Shown: one piece after another, positions 1 through 8,400 of the stretch
Layout of the letters: every line of letters begins with the position of its first letter
How positions within the stretch are numbered: position 1 is the first letter of the stretch
From: CAYNFH01 sp964396385
GTDB lineage: Bacteria > Armatimonadota > Chthonomonadetes > Chthonomonadales > CAJBBX01
Length of the DNA: 40,499 nucleotides
Direction of reading: 5' to 3'
Assembly: GCA_964396385.1 (NCBI GenBank)
Contig: CAYNFH010000028.1
Span: 1 to 40,499, forward strand
Made by a program: the position numbers and the translations under genes
Notes under the pieces: generated by a model
What the model was told of the DNA's origin: nothing
The model's input: only the letters and a program-made list of their open reading frames with translations
The model's database searches: none

Positions 1-2
1 GG

Positions 3-653
3 CACGCCGCGCTCTGGCGCGGACGCAAGATGCTGGATCTGGGCACGCTGGGAGGCTCGCGCAGCGCGGCGTCGGCGATTAACGACGCCGGGGAGGTGGT
101 CGGCTGGTCGGAGACATCCGCCGGCAAAATGCTCGGGTTCCGCTGGAAAGCCGGCAACATGGAGCGGCTGGAGAGCCTGGACGGCGGGCTCAGCTTCGCG
201 CGCTCGCTCAACGCTCGGGGCGACGCCGTCGGCTTCTCCACCACCGCACAGTCTACGCTCGTCGCCTGCCAATGGCAAGGCAGGCGCTGCCGGGACCTCG
301 GCGTGCCGTCGGGCTACGCCCTCAGTATCGCGGAGGACATCGACGACCAGGGGCTCGTTGTCGGGGATGCACTCGACGGGGACATGGAACGCATCCGGGC
401 CTTCCTCTGGCAGCGCGGGCAGAAAAGGGACCTCGGCACGCTCGGCGGCAAGAGCAGCATCGCCGCGGCAATCGGGCCGTCCGGCAAGATTGTCGGCGCG
501 TCCCTGCTGGCCGGGAGCGACGAGGAGCTGAACGCATGCCTCTGGGACAGTGGCCTGCCGCGGGACATGGGACGGCTGCCCAACACAGAATGGGGAGTCG
601 CCACAGGAGTGAACCGCGCGGGCGACATCGTCGGAGCGTCAGGCGTAGGGTGA
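3..653 (+). CDS. HAF-repeat secreted protein, 5' end outside the window
   Basis: The frame is open from the first base (reading HAALWRGRK before the first Met at 30), so the gene begins upstream. It is built of HAF-type repeats of about 45-50 residues, each with a D-L-G-T-L-G-G-like turn followed by an A-x-x-I-N-x-x-G-x-V-V-G segment. Copies are visible around residues 10-35, 90-120, 135-165 and 180-210. Such repeats occur in extracytoplasmic proteins and are thought to form propeller-like or solenoid beta structures; no enzymatic role is known. Translation stops at TGA 651-653 in the middle of a repeat, and the same frame continues with recognisable repeat sequence (next entry). The visible product is therefore either a truncated protein or the victim of a base error. 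Confidence 0.75.
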   Translation, partial: HAALWRGRKMLDLGTLGGSRSAASAINDAGEVVGWSETSAGKMLGFRWKAGNMERLESLDGGLSFARSLNARGDAVGFSTTAQSTLVACQWQGRRCRDLGVPSGYALSIAEDIDDQGLVVGDALDGDMERIRAFLWQRGQKRDLGTLGGKSSIAAAIGPSGKIVGASLLAGSDEELNACLWDSGLPRDMGRLPNTEWGVATGVNRAGDIVGASGVG

Positions 654-1061
654 ACGGAGAGCGCGGCCTGCGCGTGGCGCAGCGGCAAGCTCTACAACCT
701 CAACGCTTTCATACCCCGCAATTCCGGCTGGCAGCTCCTGGACGCGGCGGCCATCAACGACCGGGGCCAGATCGCCGGTACCGGGCTCCTGAATGGCCGG
801 CTCCATGTCTTTGTGCTGGTTCCGGACGGCCGATCCGATGTGGAGGGCGATGTCAGTGCATCCCCTAGACTTATCCCCCTGCTTCCGGCTGGGCTGAGGG
901 ACACTCCCGTCGGATGCCCCGACTACCATGACTATCCCGTTCCTACGGCGTCGAGCGACTTCGCTTTGCTTCGCGTGTCCCTGTTTCCTTTTACCGGCCT
1001 CCGCGGCCTTGCAGAAAGCGGCCTGGTCGTTGATTCCGGCCCAAGTGGGGCTGGGCTTTAG
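654..1061 (+). pseudogene. In-frame tail of the HAF-repeat gene beyond the TGA
   Basis: This frame continues directly from the TGA at 651-653. It reads SAACAWRSGKLYNLNAF and then AAINDRGQIAGTGLLNGR followed by HVFVLVPDG, which is the missing second half of the broken HAF repeat plus a typical final repeat. A single T-to-G change (GGA, Gly) would restore a continuous gene. Convincing repeat sequence ends near 830. From there to the TAG at 1059-1061 the translation shows no family features and may be non-native. This 400-base stretch holds no other gene, and its end abuts the convergent aldo/keto reductase. Confidence 0.6.
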
Positions 1062-1993
1062 CTTGCGTCCAGGATGGTCCGTACCTCGTTCCAGTCGTCC
1101 GTAGAGAGCCGCCGGCCCATGGCGCCGGCCGCCTCCTCGATCTGTTCGGGGGTCTTGATACCCACGATAGCGCTGTCTATGGCCGGGTGCATGAGCGTGG
1201 CGGCCAGCACAAGCTGGGTGGTAGATAGTCCATAGCCGGAGGCGATGGGCCCCAGTCTCGCCACACGCTCGCAGAGCGCCGCAAATCGCTCGCCCTGGAA
1301 GTCGGCCACGTCTTTCCGGAAGTCGGTGAAGGTCTCGTTGCCCTTGTACTTTCCGGTGAGCAACCCTTTGTGAAGCGGGCTGTAGACCAGCGTTCCGATG
1401 TCGTTGGCGCGGCAGTAAGGCAGGATGTCCGCCTCGATGCCGCGGTCGAGGAGGCTGTACCGCGGTTGGCAGGATGCGAAGCTTCCCAGCGCGCTGCCCA
1501 GACGCATCTGCTCCACCGTCCAGTTGCTTACCCCGTAGTGGCGGATCTTCCCCTGCTCGCGCAGCCGCTCGAGAGCTCCAACAGTATCCGCGACATCCGC
1601 CAGCGGATCGAACGCATGGCACTGGTACAGGTCGATGTAGTCGGTCTGAAGCCGCCGGAGGCTGTTCTCGCAGGCTTCCAGGATGTAGCTGGGCGAGAGG
1701 TCGCCATAGCGCCGGCCATCCGGAAACCAGTGCCAGTAGACTTTGGTGGCGATGACGATCTGGTCGCGCGGAACCTCCCGGAGCGCGCGGCCCATCACCT
1801 CCTCCGCCAAACCGTTGCCGTAGGCGTCGGCCGTGTCGAAGAAGTTGACTTCTACCTCCACAGCGCGGCGCATGGCGTCGATCAGCCGGTCCTCGGGTTG
1901 TGGGCCCCAGAACCGAGGGGAGAGCTGCCAGGAACCGTAGCAGATGGGGGAGACCTGGAGCTCCGTCCGTCCCAGCCGAACCCGTTCACTCAT
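1058..1993 (-). CDS. Aldo/keto reductase
   Basis: A 311-residue protein of normal length for the aldo/keto reductase superfamily: NADPH-dependent cytosolic TIM barrels that reduce aldehydes, ketones or sugars. The catalytic tetrad is visible as Asp53 and Tyr58 in FFDTADAYG, Lys84 in ATKVYW, and His126 in YQCHAFD. The C-terminal cofactor-binding stretch (AIVGIKTPEQ, about 273-282) is also present. It resembles the general oxidoreductase subgroup (Tas/YajO-like). The start is supported by a GGGAGG Shine-Dalgarno about 8 bases upstream. The gene is monocistronic and its TAA overlaps the convergent HAF reading frame by a few bases. The natural substrate cannot be inferred. Confidence 0.93.
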   Translation of the reverse strand: MSERVRLGRTELQVSPICYGSWQLSPRFWGPQPEDRLIDAMRRAVEVEVNFFDTADAYGNGLAEEVMGRALREVPRDQIVIATKVYWHWFPDGRRYGDLSPSYILEACENSLRRLQTDYIDLYQCHAFDPLADVADTVGALERLREQGKIRHYGVSNWTVEQMRLGSALGSFASCQPRYSLLDRGIEADILPYCRANDIGTLVYSPLHKGLLTGKYKGNETFTDFRKDVADFQGERFAALCERVARLGPIASGYGLSTTQLVLAATLMHPAIDSAIVGIKTPEQIEEAAGAMGRRLSTDDWNEVRTILDAS

Positions 1994-2086
1994 GGTCGCC
2001 CCTCCCGTGGAGCCGTGGGCCTTTGTTGGGCCAATCTCACTACGGTGGAGTTCGCGGCTGCTGTGAGGTCGTCCTCCGGATGCCCC

Positions 2087-2641
2087 TCACCAGCGCCAGA
2101 ACCAGCGGCCTGTGTCGTAGTCCGGGCTGGATGCATCCAATTCCTCCCACTCGGCAGCCCCACGAGCAATCCGCAGCACGAGCAGGATAACGAAGATTCC
2201 GACGCACAGGAAGCCCGCGCCGTAAAGCAGGTCGAAGTAGATAGGCCGGGTGTAGTCCACTAGATGCGAGGTGTACCGGCCGCCGGTGTTGACCTGAGTG
2301 GTGATCTCCGAGGCAATGCCATGCGCAGCCGCGTACATGCCGGCCCGAACCAGCTCGTACGCGCCGTAGCAAGCCGAAGCCGCCGCCACCAGGTACGCTC
2401 CCGCGCGCTTCTCGCTGGTATTGAGGTTCAGCTCGTACCGCAGTCCCCGCAGCCGTTCCTGGATGCTCTTCTCGCGCCCCTCCTCCGCTGCGATCTTCGC
2501 CAGCAGGTCGTCCACGTCCGGATCGCGCGGCAGGGCGTCAAGTATCCGGCGCGCCTGGCCCAACTGCCCCCGCTCGTAAAGCAGGAACGCCCGCCGTAGC
2601 GCCATCTCGCGCCGCCCCGGGTCCGGTATGCTATTGGACAT
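2087..2641 (-). CDS. Hypothetical protein with two membrane segments
   Basis: An unrecognised 184-residue protein. Residues 1-75 are charged and helical, with a TPR-like stretch (MALRRAFLLYERGQLGQARRI followed by a DALPRDPDVDDLLAKI segment). Two hydrophobic segments follow, at about 83-108 and 138-160, and the short C-terminus is acidic and rich in Trp. It is probably an integral membrane protein with a cytoplasmic helical domain. The first Met (2641) shares the bases CATG with the start of the divergent small gene. A second Met at 2605 would remove that overlap, and neither has a good Shine-Dalgarno. Function unknown. Confidence 0.65.
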   Translation of the reverse strand: MSNSIPDPGRREMALRRAFLLYERGQLGQARRILDALPRDPDVDDLLAKIAAEEGREKSIQERLRGLRYELNLNTSEKRAGAYLVAAASACYGAYELVRAGMYAAAHGIASEITTQVNTGGRYTSHLVDYTRPIYFDLLYGAGFLCVGIFVILLVLRIARGAAEWEELDASSPDYDTGRWFWRW

Positions 2642-2843
2642 GAATCACAGACGAAAGCCAGACGATGGAGGCTTCGAGAATCCGGTTCTGCCCGCCGAGG
2701 ACCCCAGGCTCGCGCTCTTTGACAAATGGGCGGAAGATGCCGCCAAGACACCGGAGGAGGTCGCCCAGGAGCAGCAGATGTGGGAAGAGTTCGAGAGAGG
2801 GGTCAATCAGACTCGGCGAGAGCTGGGCATGAAGGAGCTCTGA
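2640..2843 (+). CDS. Small acidic hypothetical protein
   Basis: A 67-residue soluble protein (71 if the Met at 2628 is used). It is acidic and predicted helical, with a region dense in Asp, Glu, Trp and Phe (FDKWAEDAAKTPEEVAQEQ) and a more basic Arg/Lys tail. The amino-acid pattern and G/C-rich third positions support real coding, but no family is recognised. Proteins of this size and charge are often antitoxin-like, yet no toxin follows: the next gene lies on the other strand. No strong Shine-Dalgarno is present, and the start overlaps the divergent gene, so a leaderless transcript is possible. Confidence 0.5.
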   Translation: MNHRRKPDDGGFENPVLPAEDPRLALFDKWAEDAAKTPEEVAQEQQMWEEFERGVNQTRRELGMKEL

Positions 2844-2901
2844 CAATGAAGACGCTGGCAGCCCCACCCGCCAGGCGTGCTATGCGGTGCAACGAAACCA
2901 T

Positions 2902-3165
2902 TCAGGCGACTTTGGCGTCACCGGTCGATAGACCGGCCCTCTCAAGCTGTGCAAGAGCGCTCCAGTTCGCAGGAGGCGGCGTTGACTGGCTAAACCACGG
3001 TGCTCCGCGCCTCACCCATCCCGCCCTCAGTTCCTCGTGGCTCGTGTTGGCATCGTCATACCCGAATTCCGTGCCGCAGCAGGGACAAATCGCGTGCTTC
3101 TCCGGCCTCCGCCGCATCCCTTCGAATCCACATACGGGGCATGTAAAGGTATTCACTTTAGGCAC
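2902..3165 (-). CDS. CPCC-type zinc-ribbon protein
   Basis: An 87-residue protein starting with GTG. Cys9 and Cys12 (CPVCGFEG) and Cys27, Cys29 and Cys30 (ICPCCGTEFGYDD) form a zinc ribbon of the cysteine-rich CPCC type. They are followed by the typical LRAGWVRRGAPWFS segment that many members carry. These proteins are widespread, small and cytosolic; their role is not established and DNA- or protein-binding is only assumed. The gene lies between a divergent small gene and BioY on the same strand. BioY is upstream by only about 20 bases, so co-transcription with it is likely. Confidence 0.8.
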   Translation of the reverse strand: MPKVNTFTCPVCGFEGMRRRPEKHAICPCCGTEFGYDDANTSHEELRAGWVRRGAPWFSQSTPPPANWSALAQLERAGLSTGDAKVA

Positions 3166-3188
3166 TCCGAGCGGAAGTAATCGTGATA

Positions 3189-3794
3189 CTATGAGGCTCG
3201 GTGGTCAATGCCGATGAGCTTCCACGCGCAGGGGAGGAGGGCGGAGGCGAGGAGCGCCTTCACGAGGTCCCCGGGAAGGAAGGGCAGCGCCCCCTGGATG
3301 AAGGCGCGGGAGAGGCCGCCGACGAACGCGGACAGCCAGAGCGTGCCGGCGGCCAGGATGATGGTCTCGCTGAGGAGCATGGCGGCCAACGCGCCGTGCG
3401 GGCGCCGGTCCAGGCCCCGCTCCGCGAGCCATCCCACTACTCCCGCCGCGATCGGATACGAGAACAGGTAGCCGGCCGTCGGTCCCAGCAGGTGTGTCCT
3501 CCCGGCCGCTCCGCCCGCGAACACCGGCAGCCCGGCGCCTCCCTCCAGCAGGTAGAGCGCCAGCGCCAGCGCGCCGCGCCGGCTGCCCATCGCTGCCCCG
3601 ACGAGCAGCACCCCGAACGTCTGTCCTGTGATGGGCACCGGCGTGAACGGCAGCGGGATGCTGACCCGCGCGCTCGCCGCCACCAGGGCCGAGCCGGCCA
3701 GAACCAGCAGGAAATCCGCAAGCCACGAGGGCACGCTCCTGCTCGTGAGCAACCGGTCGGCAAGGCTGCCAGTTGTGATTATCCGCGTCGACAT
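3189..3794 (-). CDS. bioY: Biotin transporter BioY (S component)
   Basis: BioY is the membrane biotin-binding component of energy-coupling-factor transporters and can act alone or with a shared EcfAT module. The 201-residue form has about six hydrophobic segments and the family hallmarks PFTPVPITGQTFGVLLVGA (about residues 48-66), LALYLLEGGAGLPVFAGG and GPTAGYLFSYPI. The start is placed at the Met at 3794 because AGAGG lies 6-7 bases upstream; the Met at 3818 would add eight residues. No ecfA, ecfT, birA or biotin synthesis gene is nearby, so energising subunits, if used, are encoded elsewhere. Confidence 0.92.
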   Translation of the reverse strand: MSTRIITTGSLADRLLTSRSVPSWLADFLLVLAGSALVAASARVSIPLPFTPVPITGQTFGVLLVGAAMGSRRGALALALYLLEGGAGLPVFAGGAAGRTHLLGPTAGYLFSYPIAAGVVGWLAERGLDRRPHGALAAMLLSETIILAAGTLWLSAFVGGLSRAFIQGALPFLPGDLVKALLASALLPCAWKLIGIDHRAS

Positions 3795-3844
3795 GAAAGG
3801 CCTCTTGGGCTCCTCCATGTTACCCCGAGCGCCGCTCCCTCGGA

Positions 3845-3888
3845 ACGGTCCCCGCCGGCAGACCGTCTTTCAGGTAGCCCGGACGGGC
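3845..3888 (+). other. Two small hairpins in the 5' region of the BON lipoprotein
   Basis: ACGGTC (3845-3850) pairs with GACCGT (3861-3866) and is followed by CTTT. Then GCCCG (3877-3881) pairs with CGGGC (3884-3888) just before the AAGGAGG ribosome-binding site. The arrangement could modulate translation, but it matches no riboswitch consensus I know. Confidence 0.3.
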
Positions 3889-3903
3889 GCAAGGAGGGAA
3901 GTG

Positions 3904-4347
3904 ATGGTACGGGTGCCGCTACTTGGCATGGCGGCCGCCGCGGTGTGCCTCGCCGGCTGCAGTCACCAGCAGAAGGTAGAGGCGTCGGGGGCGGTGGACC
4001 GCGCGGGCCACGAGCTTCGCCAGGCCGTCGGATCGGCCAAGCAGGCGCTCGGCAACGATGCGCTTGCCGCCAAGGTGAAGACCGCGCTGAACGCCAGCGA
4101 CCGGGTCAACACGTCCGCCATTCACGTGGTGGCCAAACGCCCCATGGTCTACTTACAGGGCGCGGTGGCGGACGCCACGCAGAACACGCTGGCGGTCCGT
4201 ATCGCCAAAGACACCGTCGGGGCAGGAGTGAAGGTAGTCGACCAGCTCAAGGTGCAGCCGCAATCGTCGCGCGCACATGTGCCCTCCCCGAAATCTGGCC
4301 GACCCTCCGGCCATGCACAGGAGCGGCAAAGTACGCATAGCTACTGA
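3904..4347 (+). CDS. BON-domain lipoprotein
   Basis: A 147-residue exported lipoprotein. A short N-terminal hydrophobic signal ends in the lipobox L-A-G-C, with Cys19 as the lipidation site. It is followed by an alanine-rich helix and one BON domain (about residues 52-113: LAAKVKTALNASDRV, then VYLQGAVADATQNTLA and KVVDQLKV). BON domains bind phospholipid and are found in OsmY-like envelope-stress proteins. A strong AAGGAGG lies just upstream of the start at 3904; GTG at 3901 is an alternative. The C-terminal 30 residues are low-complexity. It is divergent from bioY with about 110 bases between starts. Confidence 0.85.
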   Translation: MVRVPLLGMAAAAVCLAGCSHQQKVEASGAVDRAGHELRQAVGSAKQALGNDALAAKVKTALNASDRVNTSAIHVVAKRPMVYLQGAVADATQNTLAVRIAKDTVGAGVKVVDQLKVQPQSSRAHVPSPKSGRPSGHAQERQSTHSY

Positions 4348-4353
4348 AAAGCA

Positions 4354-4376
4354 GATCCCTCGTGCCTCGGGATGAC
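4354..4376. repeat. REP-like hairpin element
   Basis: A short imperfect palindrome (GATCCCTCG-tgc-CTCGGGATGAC) in the 125-base gap between two convergent genes. It is of the dispersed intergenic hairpin type common in large GC-rich genomes. It could assist transcription termination from either side. Confidence 0.4.
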
Positions 4377-4472
4377 AAGTTGGTAAGCTCCGGGTTTCTT
4401 TCCATCGGCATGGCTGTGGCGCTACACGACTTCTCGGAACGACCGTAGATCGGTGCGCATCCTGTAACGGGA

Positions 4473-5447
4473 TTACCCTGCGCTCCGAGTGTCCTCGCCG
4501 CCCCCCTGAGCTACGCGCAACACGACTTCGGAAGCCGTGTCCGGTGCTCCTTGACCCGGCCGGACGAGGATCTCGGACGGCGCACTCGGTGCGCCGACGG
4601 CCCGCAGCAGCGTCTTGCCCTGCTGCTCCAGCTTCTGCCGCTCCCTCAGCACGTCCAGGGTGCGCACGGCCATCTCCTTCGTCCGTGCCATGCGTGCGCC
4701 GCCGAGCAGCGCCTCCACGTGGGGAATTGCCGCGCTCGTCCCGACCTTCTCCAACGCCTCCAGCACCTTGAACACGAGCAGATTGTCGGGATTCTGGAGG
4801 GCCTGCGCCAGGTGGGTAATCTCGGTCCGGTCGTAGAGGCCCAGGTGCTCCTGACCCAATGCGGGCAGCACCTCATGGAGCGCGGATGCAGCGGCCTCCC
4901 GGATGCGCGGGCTGCGACTGCGCAGCGCCCGCGCCAGCGCTCCCACGGACTCCGGTGCGCGCAGCCGCCCCAGGGCCGCGGCGGCCATGGCGCCCACGGT
5001 GTTATTCGCCCGCGTGTCGTGCCAGACCGAGACACCGAGAACAATGGGCAGGAGCAGCATCATGAACACCGGACCGGAGTTGAATTGCACATCCAGAGGC
5101 ATTGCGACAGGCACAGTGCACAGGTATCTCAGCCAGGCCCGTCCCCATCGGCTGCTGGACGTCTCGGCGGTGGTGCCCTCCAGCACCCGAAGCAGGGTTC
5201 CGGCCGCCGCCTCCCGCTCAATCGGCTCCAGCTCCGCTCGGCCCAGGCACCAGGCCGCAACGCTCCGTTGCCGCCAGCGGAGCGACCGCGCGTTGGTGAG
5301 CGCGGAGAACAGCGGCTCGATCTGCGCCGGCCGCGCGCCGGGTTCGGCCAGGAGCTCCTCCGCGATCAGCCGGAGAGGAGAGTGGAGATCGAGCCGGCGC
5401 GCGATGTCATAGATCTCCTGCGCTTCGGCGGGCGAGGGCTTGCTCAT
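4473..5447 (-). CDS. HEAT-repeat protein with a membrane segment
   Basis: A 324-residue protein. Residues 1-110 are helical and HEAT-like, a hydrophobic segment (FMMLLLPIVLGVSVW, about 128-142) could span the membrane, and residues 150-270 hold clear HEAT repeats with alternating Ala/Leu helices (AAAALGRLRAPESVGALARA; IREAAASALHEVLPAL; VLEALEKVGTSAAIPHVEAL). The tail is disordered. HEAT arrays act as protein-binding scaffolds. Its ATG overlaps the TGA of the upstream metalloprotease gene (ATGA at 5444-5447), so the two are translationally coupled and probably work together, perhaps in handling or localising the protease. That functional link is inference. Confidence 0.8.
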   Translation of the reverse strand: MSKPSPAEAQEIYDIARRLDLHSPLRLIAEELLAEPGARPAQIEPLFSALTNARSLRWRQRSVAAWCLGRAELEPIEREAAAGTLLRVLEGTTAETSSSRWGRAWLRYLCTVPVAMPLDVQFNSGPVFMMLLLPIVLGVSVWHDTRANNTVGAMAAAALGRLRAPESVGALARALRSRSPRIREAAASALHEVLPALGQEHLGLYDRTEITHLAQALQNPDNLLVFKVLEALEKVGTSAAIPHVEALLGGARMARTKEMAVRTLDVLRERQKLEQQGKTLLRAVGAPSAPSEILVRPGQGAPDTASEVVLRVAQGGGEDTRSAG

Positions 5448-8400
5448 GGCAGGATCGCTTGCTGCTTCTGCTCGCCGCCCATCAAGAGCTGTAGAAGGCT
5501 CGTCTGAGTCGTGCCGGGCGTGGACACGATCTGCTTGGCGTCCAGCGCCCGGTTGATACGCATGAGCGACTCATCCAGGTGCACCCGCGTGTACTCGTCG
5601 TACCAGCCGCTCTGAGCTGCGGCGATTCGGCCCTTGAGCGTGCGAAGCTGATCCCAGGCCAGCATCCGCGCGTCCTCCGTCACCAGCCCCGGCTTCAGGC
5701 ACATATCGATGGTGGAATCCAGGTAGGCCCTCTGGAGGGCCCGGCGGAGGTTGGAGACGTTCCGCCGCTCGGGTAGCTCCGACCACACCGCATCCCGCAC
5801 AGAGTGGAATAGGACCGGAAGCGTTAGCTCGTCGCCGGAGGAGCCGGTCTTGAACTCGTTGTTGGACATCCGGCGCAGCACCGCCGGGCTGAACAGCCGC
5901 ATCAGCGCTGCCCGCTGGATGGACGCCATCTGGTCCCGCACGTTGAACTCCTGGCTGGAGCCCCCGGCCAGGAGCGACATAATGTCCATGGAGGGGAACG
6001 GGTCCCCGATCAGCTTCTTGTAGAAGCCGGTGGGGAATGAGAAGGCGTTCTCCGCAAAGACGTAGGTGTTGAGGAGATCCAGCGCCCTCCGCTGGCTGGC
6101 GGCGTCCACCGGCGCCATGGTAGGCTGCTCGCCCGGGTCGCCCTTGTGGTTCCGGTTCACGTGAATGCCGGCCACATAGCGGCTCGCCACCGCCGCGGCG
6201 CGCGTGTACAGTCCCAGCAGTCTTTCGAAGTCGCGCGTGAACTCCCAGTAGCTCTCGCCCTTGCGTGGTACCCGCTCGGAGAGGTGCATCAGCATGAACC
6301 GGCTGGTCTGGAGCATCCGCGTCCAGTAGCCCAGTGGGTCCTTACCGAGGTCGAAACGGACCACCGCCGGGTCGAACATGTCCGCGATCTCGTCGCTCTG
6401 GTAGGCATGACCCGGCTCGTTACAGCGGCTCGCGATATCGCGCAGCTTATACAGCTCCCCATCCGGCGTTCGCGAGTCGATGGGCGTGTACCCATACTGG
6501 ATGGCCCAGATGTCGTAGGGGCCGATGGTCGGCTGGAAGTAGTCCACGCCGCGCTGCCGCAACGCCGCGATGTTGAACGGGTTGTAGTCCATCACAGAGG
6601 CGGAGATACCCGTGTTCTTGATGGTGTTTTCGTCCTTCAGCTCGTCCAGCGTGTGGTAGGTGCTGGCGATGAAGTTGTGCCGCAGTCCCATGATGTGGCC
6701 CATCTCGTGGGACACGACCTCACTCAGGAACGAGTTGATGTACGCCTTCTCCTCCGCCTTGGACCCGGGTGGAGCGAGCATATTGAGCGCCATCTGCCCG
6801 AACCACGCCTGCTCCATGGCGCCGGCTCCGAACTGGCACCGGCGCGGGTCCATGGATAGGGCGGTGGGAGCGGGCGCGTCCTCAAAGTAGCTGGCGGGAT
6901 CCACCAGGTGGGAGCGCTCCAGCTTGGTAAACCGGACCAGATTGGAATCCACCGTGATATTGGCATTAAGGATCTGCCCCGTGAGCGGGTTGATCCGGAA
7001 CAGCGCCACCGCGTAGCCGTTCTCCGGCGAGGTGACCCAGCGGATGGTGTTGTATCGCATGTCCGCATGGTCCCAGTCCGCGTTGTCCGGCATCTGCTTG
7101 ACCACAATCGCGTCCTTAATGCCCACCTTCTCGAACGCCTTGTTCCAGCGCAGCAGCCCCGCCCGGACGGCATCCCGATACTCCAGAGGGATGGCGTTGT
7201 CCAGCCAGAAGACGATGGCCTTCTTGGGCGGGGAGAGCGCGGCCCTTGGGTCCGCCTTCTCCATGTCCCACCGCACGATGTAGCGCACCTGCTGGTCGTA
7301 CTTATCGTCCGTGCCAAAGTCCTGGTACTCGGTCAAAAAGTAGCCTACGCGTGGGTCCGCCAGGCGGGGCTTGTAGCCGTTGTCCGGCAGCGGAAACACG
7401 TTGTAGATCACATTCAGCGGCAGACTGCGGGGGTCCGGGAGTGTCTGTCCGCCCATTAGCGCTGCCAGGCCGCCGCCCATCCCCTTGGTGAAGTGGTACG
7501 CCGTCTCCACCACCAGGTTGTCCGGGAAGTTCTTCATGGAGACCACGTAAGTCTTGTCGCGATCCATCACGTACCCGCCCGCACCGGGCATGCCCAGCAG
7601 CGAGAAGATGCCCCCAAGCTGGGCGGTGATCTGCGCAACGTCGCTCCGGAAGAGGTCGCTCACGTTGATGAGCAGGCTCTTGCGGTTCGGCTGGGTCGCC
7701 TCGATCTTGAACGCCTCCAGGTATCCGTCCGCGAAGGAGCGGCGCACCGCGCGCGCCATGGGGGTCTTCTCCGGCGCGCGGAAGCTGATGTTGGGCGTGA
7801 CCATCAGCACGCGGTTGTCCGGCCGCTTCACGAACTTGAAGACGATGTCGTTGATGGGGTCGCCGGCGACTATCTGGGAGGCGGTGCCGGTACTGGCGGT
7901 CACCTCCATCATCATCAGCTTATCGAGCTGGTCCTCGCGGATCTCCAGGTAAACCGTCTCGCGGCCGGCCTCCGTCTTGCGGTAGAGCGGAAACAGGCCC
8001 GGGACCTTCGTGTAGTCTTTGACGATATCGTCGATGGTCTTCTCTTTGGCGGGCTCTGCGGGCTTGCCGCCGCCGATAGGAGAGCCGCTGATCCGCTCGT
8101 CGTGCATCTTGCCGCTGGCCTGGGCGGTCATGCCGCCCATTCCCATGGAGAGGTTCTCTATCTCCGTATCCGCTACTACGGTGTCGCCGGAGGCCTTCTC
8201 CACCCATACCGTGCTGGTGGCGGTTAGGGCGGGAGAGCCTTCCGTCTCGTGGTAGGTTATCTTCAGCTTGAGGGTGTCCGTGCCGCCGGTCTTCTCCGTG
8301 CCGAGGACCTCGTAATCGGCATGGCCGGGCCGCGTCCCGGCATCAGAGTCGGCTTTGTAGTCGACGCTCCACTTATCGCCCACACCCACCGGCTGCTCGC

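Noticed and set aside
2726..3217. Plus-strand frame across the CPCC zinc-ribbon gene
   Set aside because: The minus-strand protein has a full CPVCG/CPCCG motif; the plus frame has no features.
3819..3903. Possible riboswitch between bioY and the BON lipoprotein gene
   Set aside because: Two small hairpins are present, but they match no known aptamer consensus, and the guanidine-II or c-di-GMP patterns considered do not fit.
6146..6859. Long plus-strand frames within 5.4-8.8 kb
   Set aside because: They are shadows of the metalloprotease gene, whose HExxH motif and signal peptide fix the true strand.
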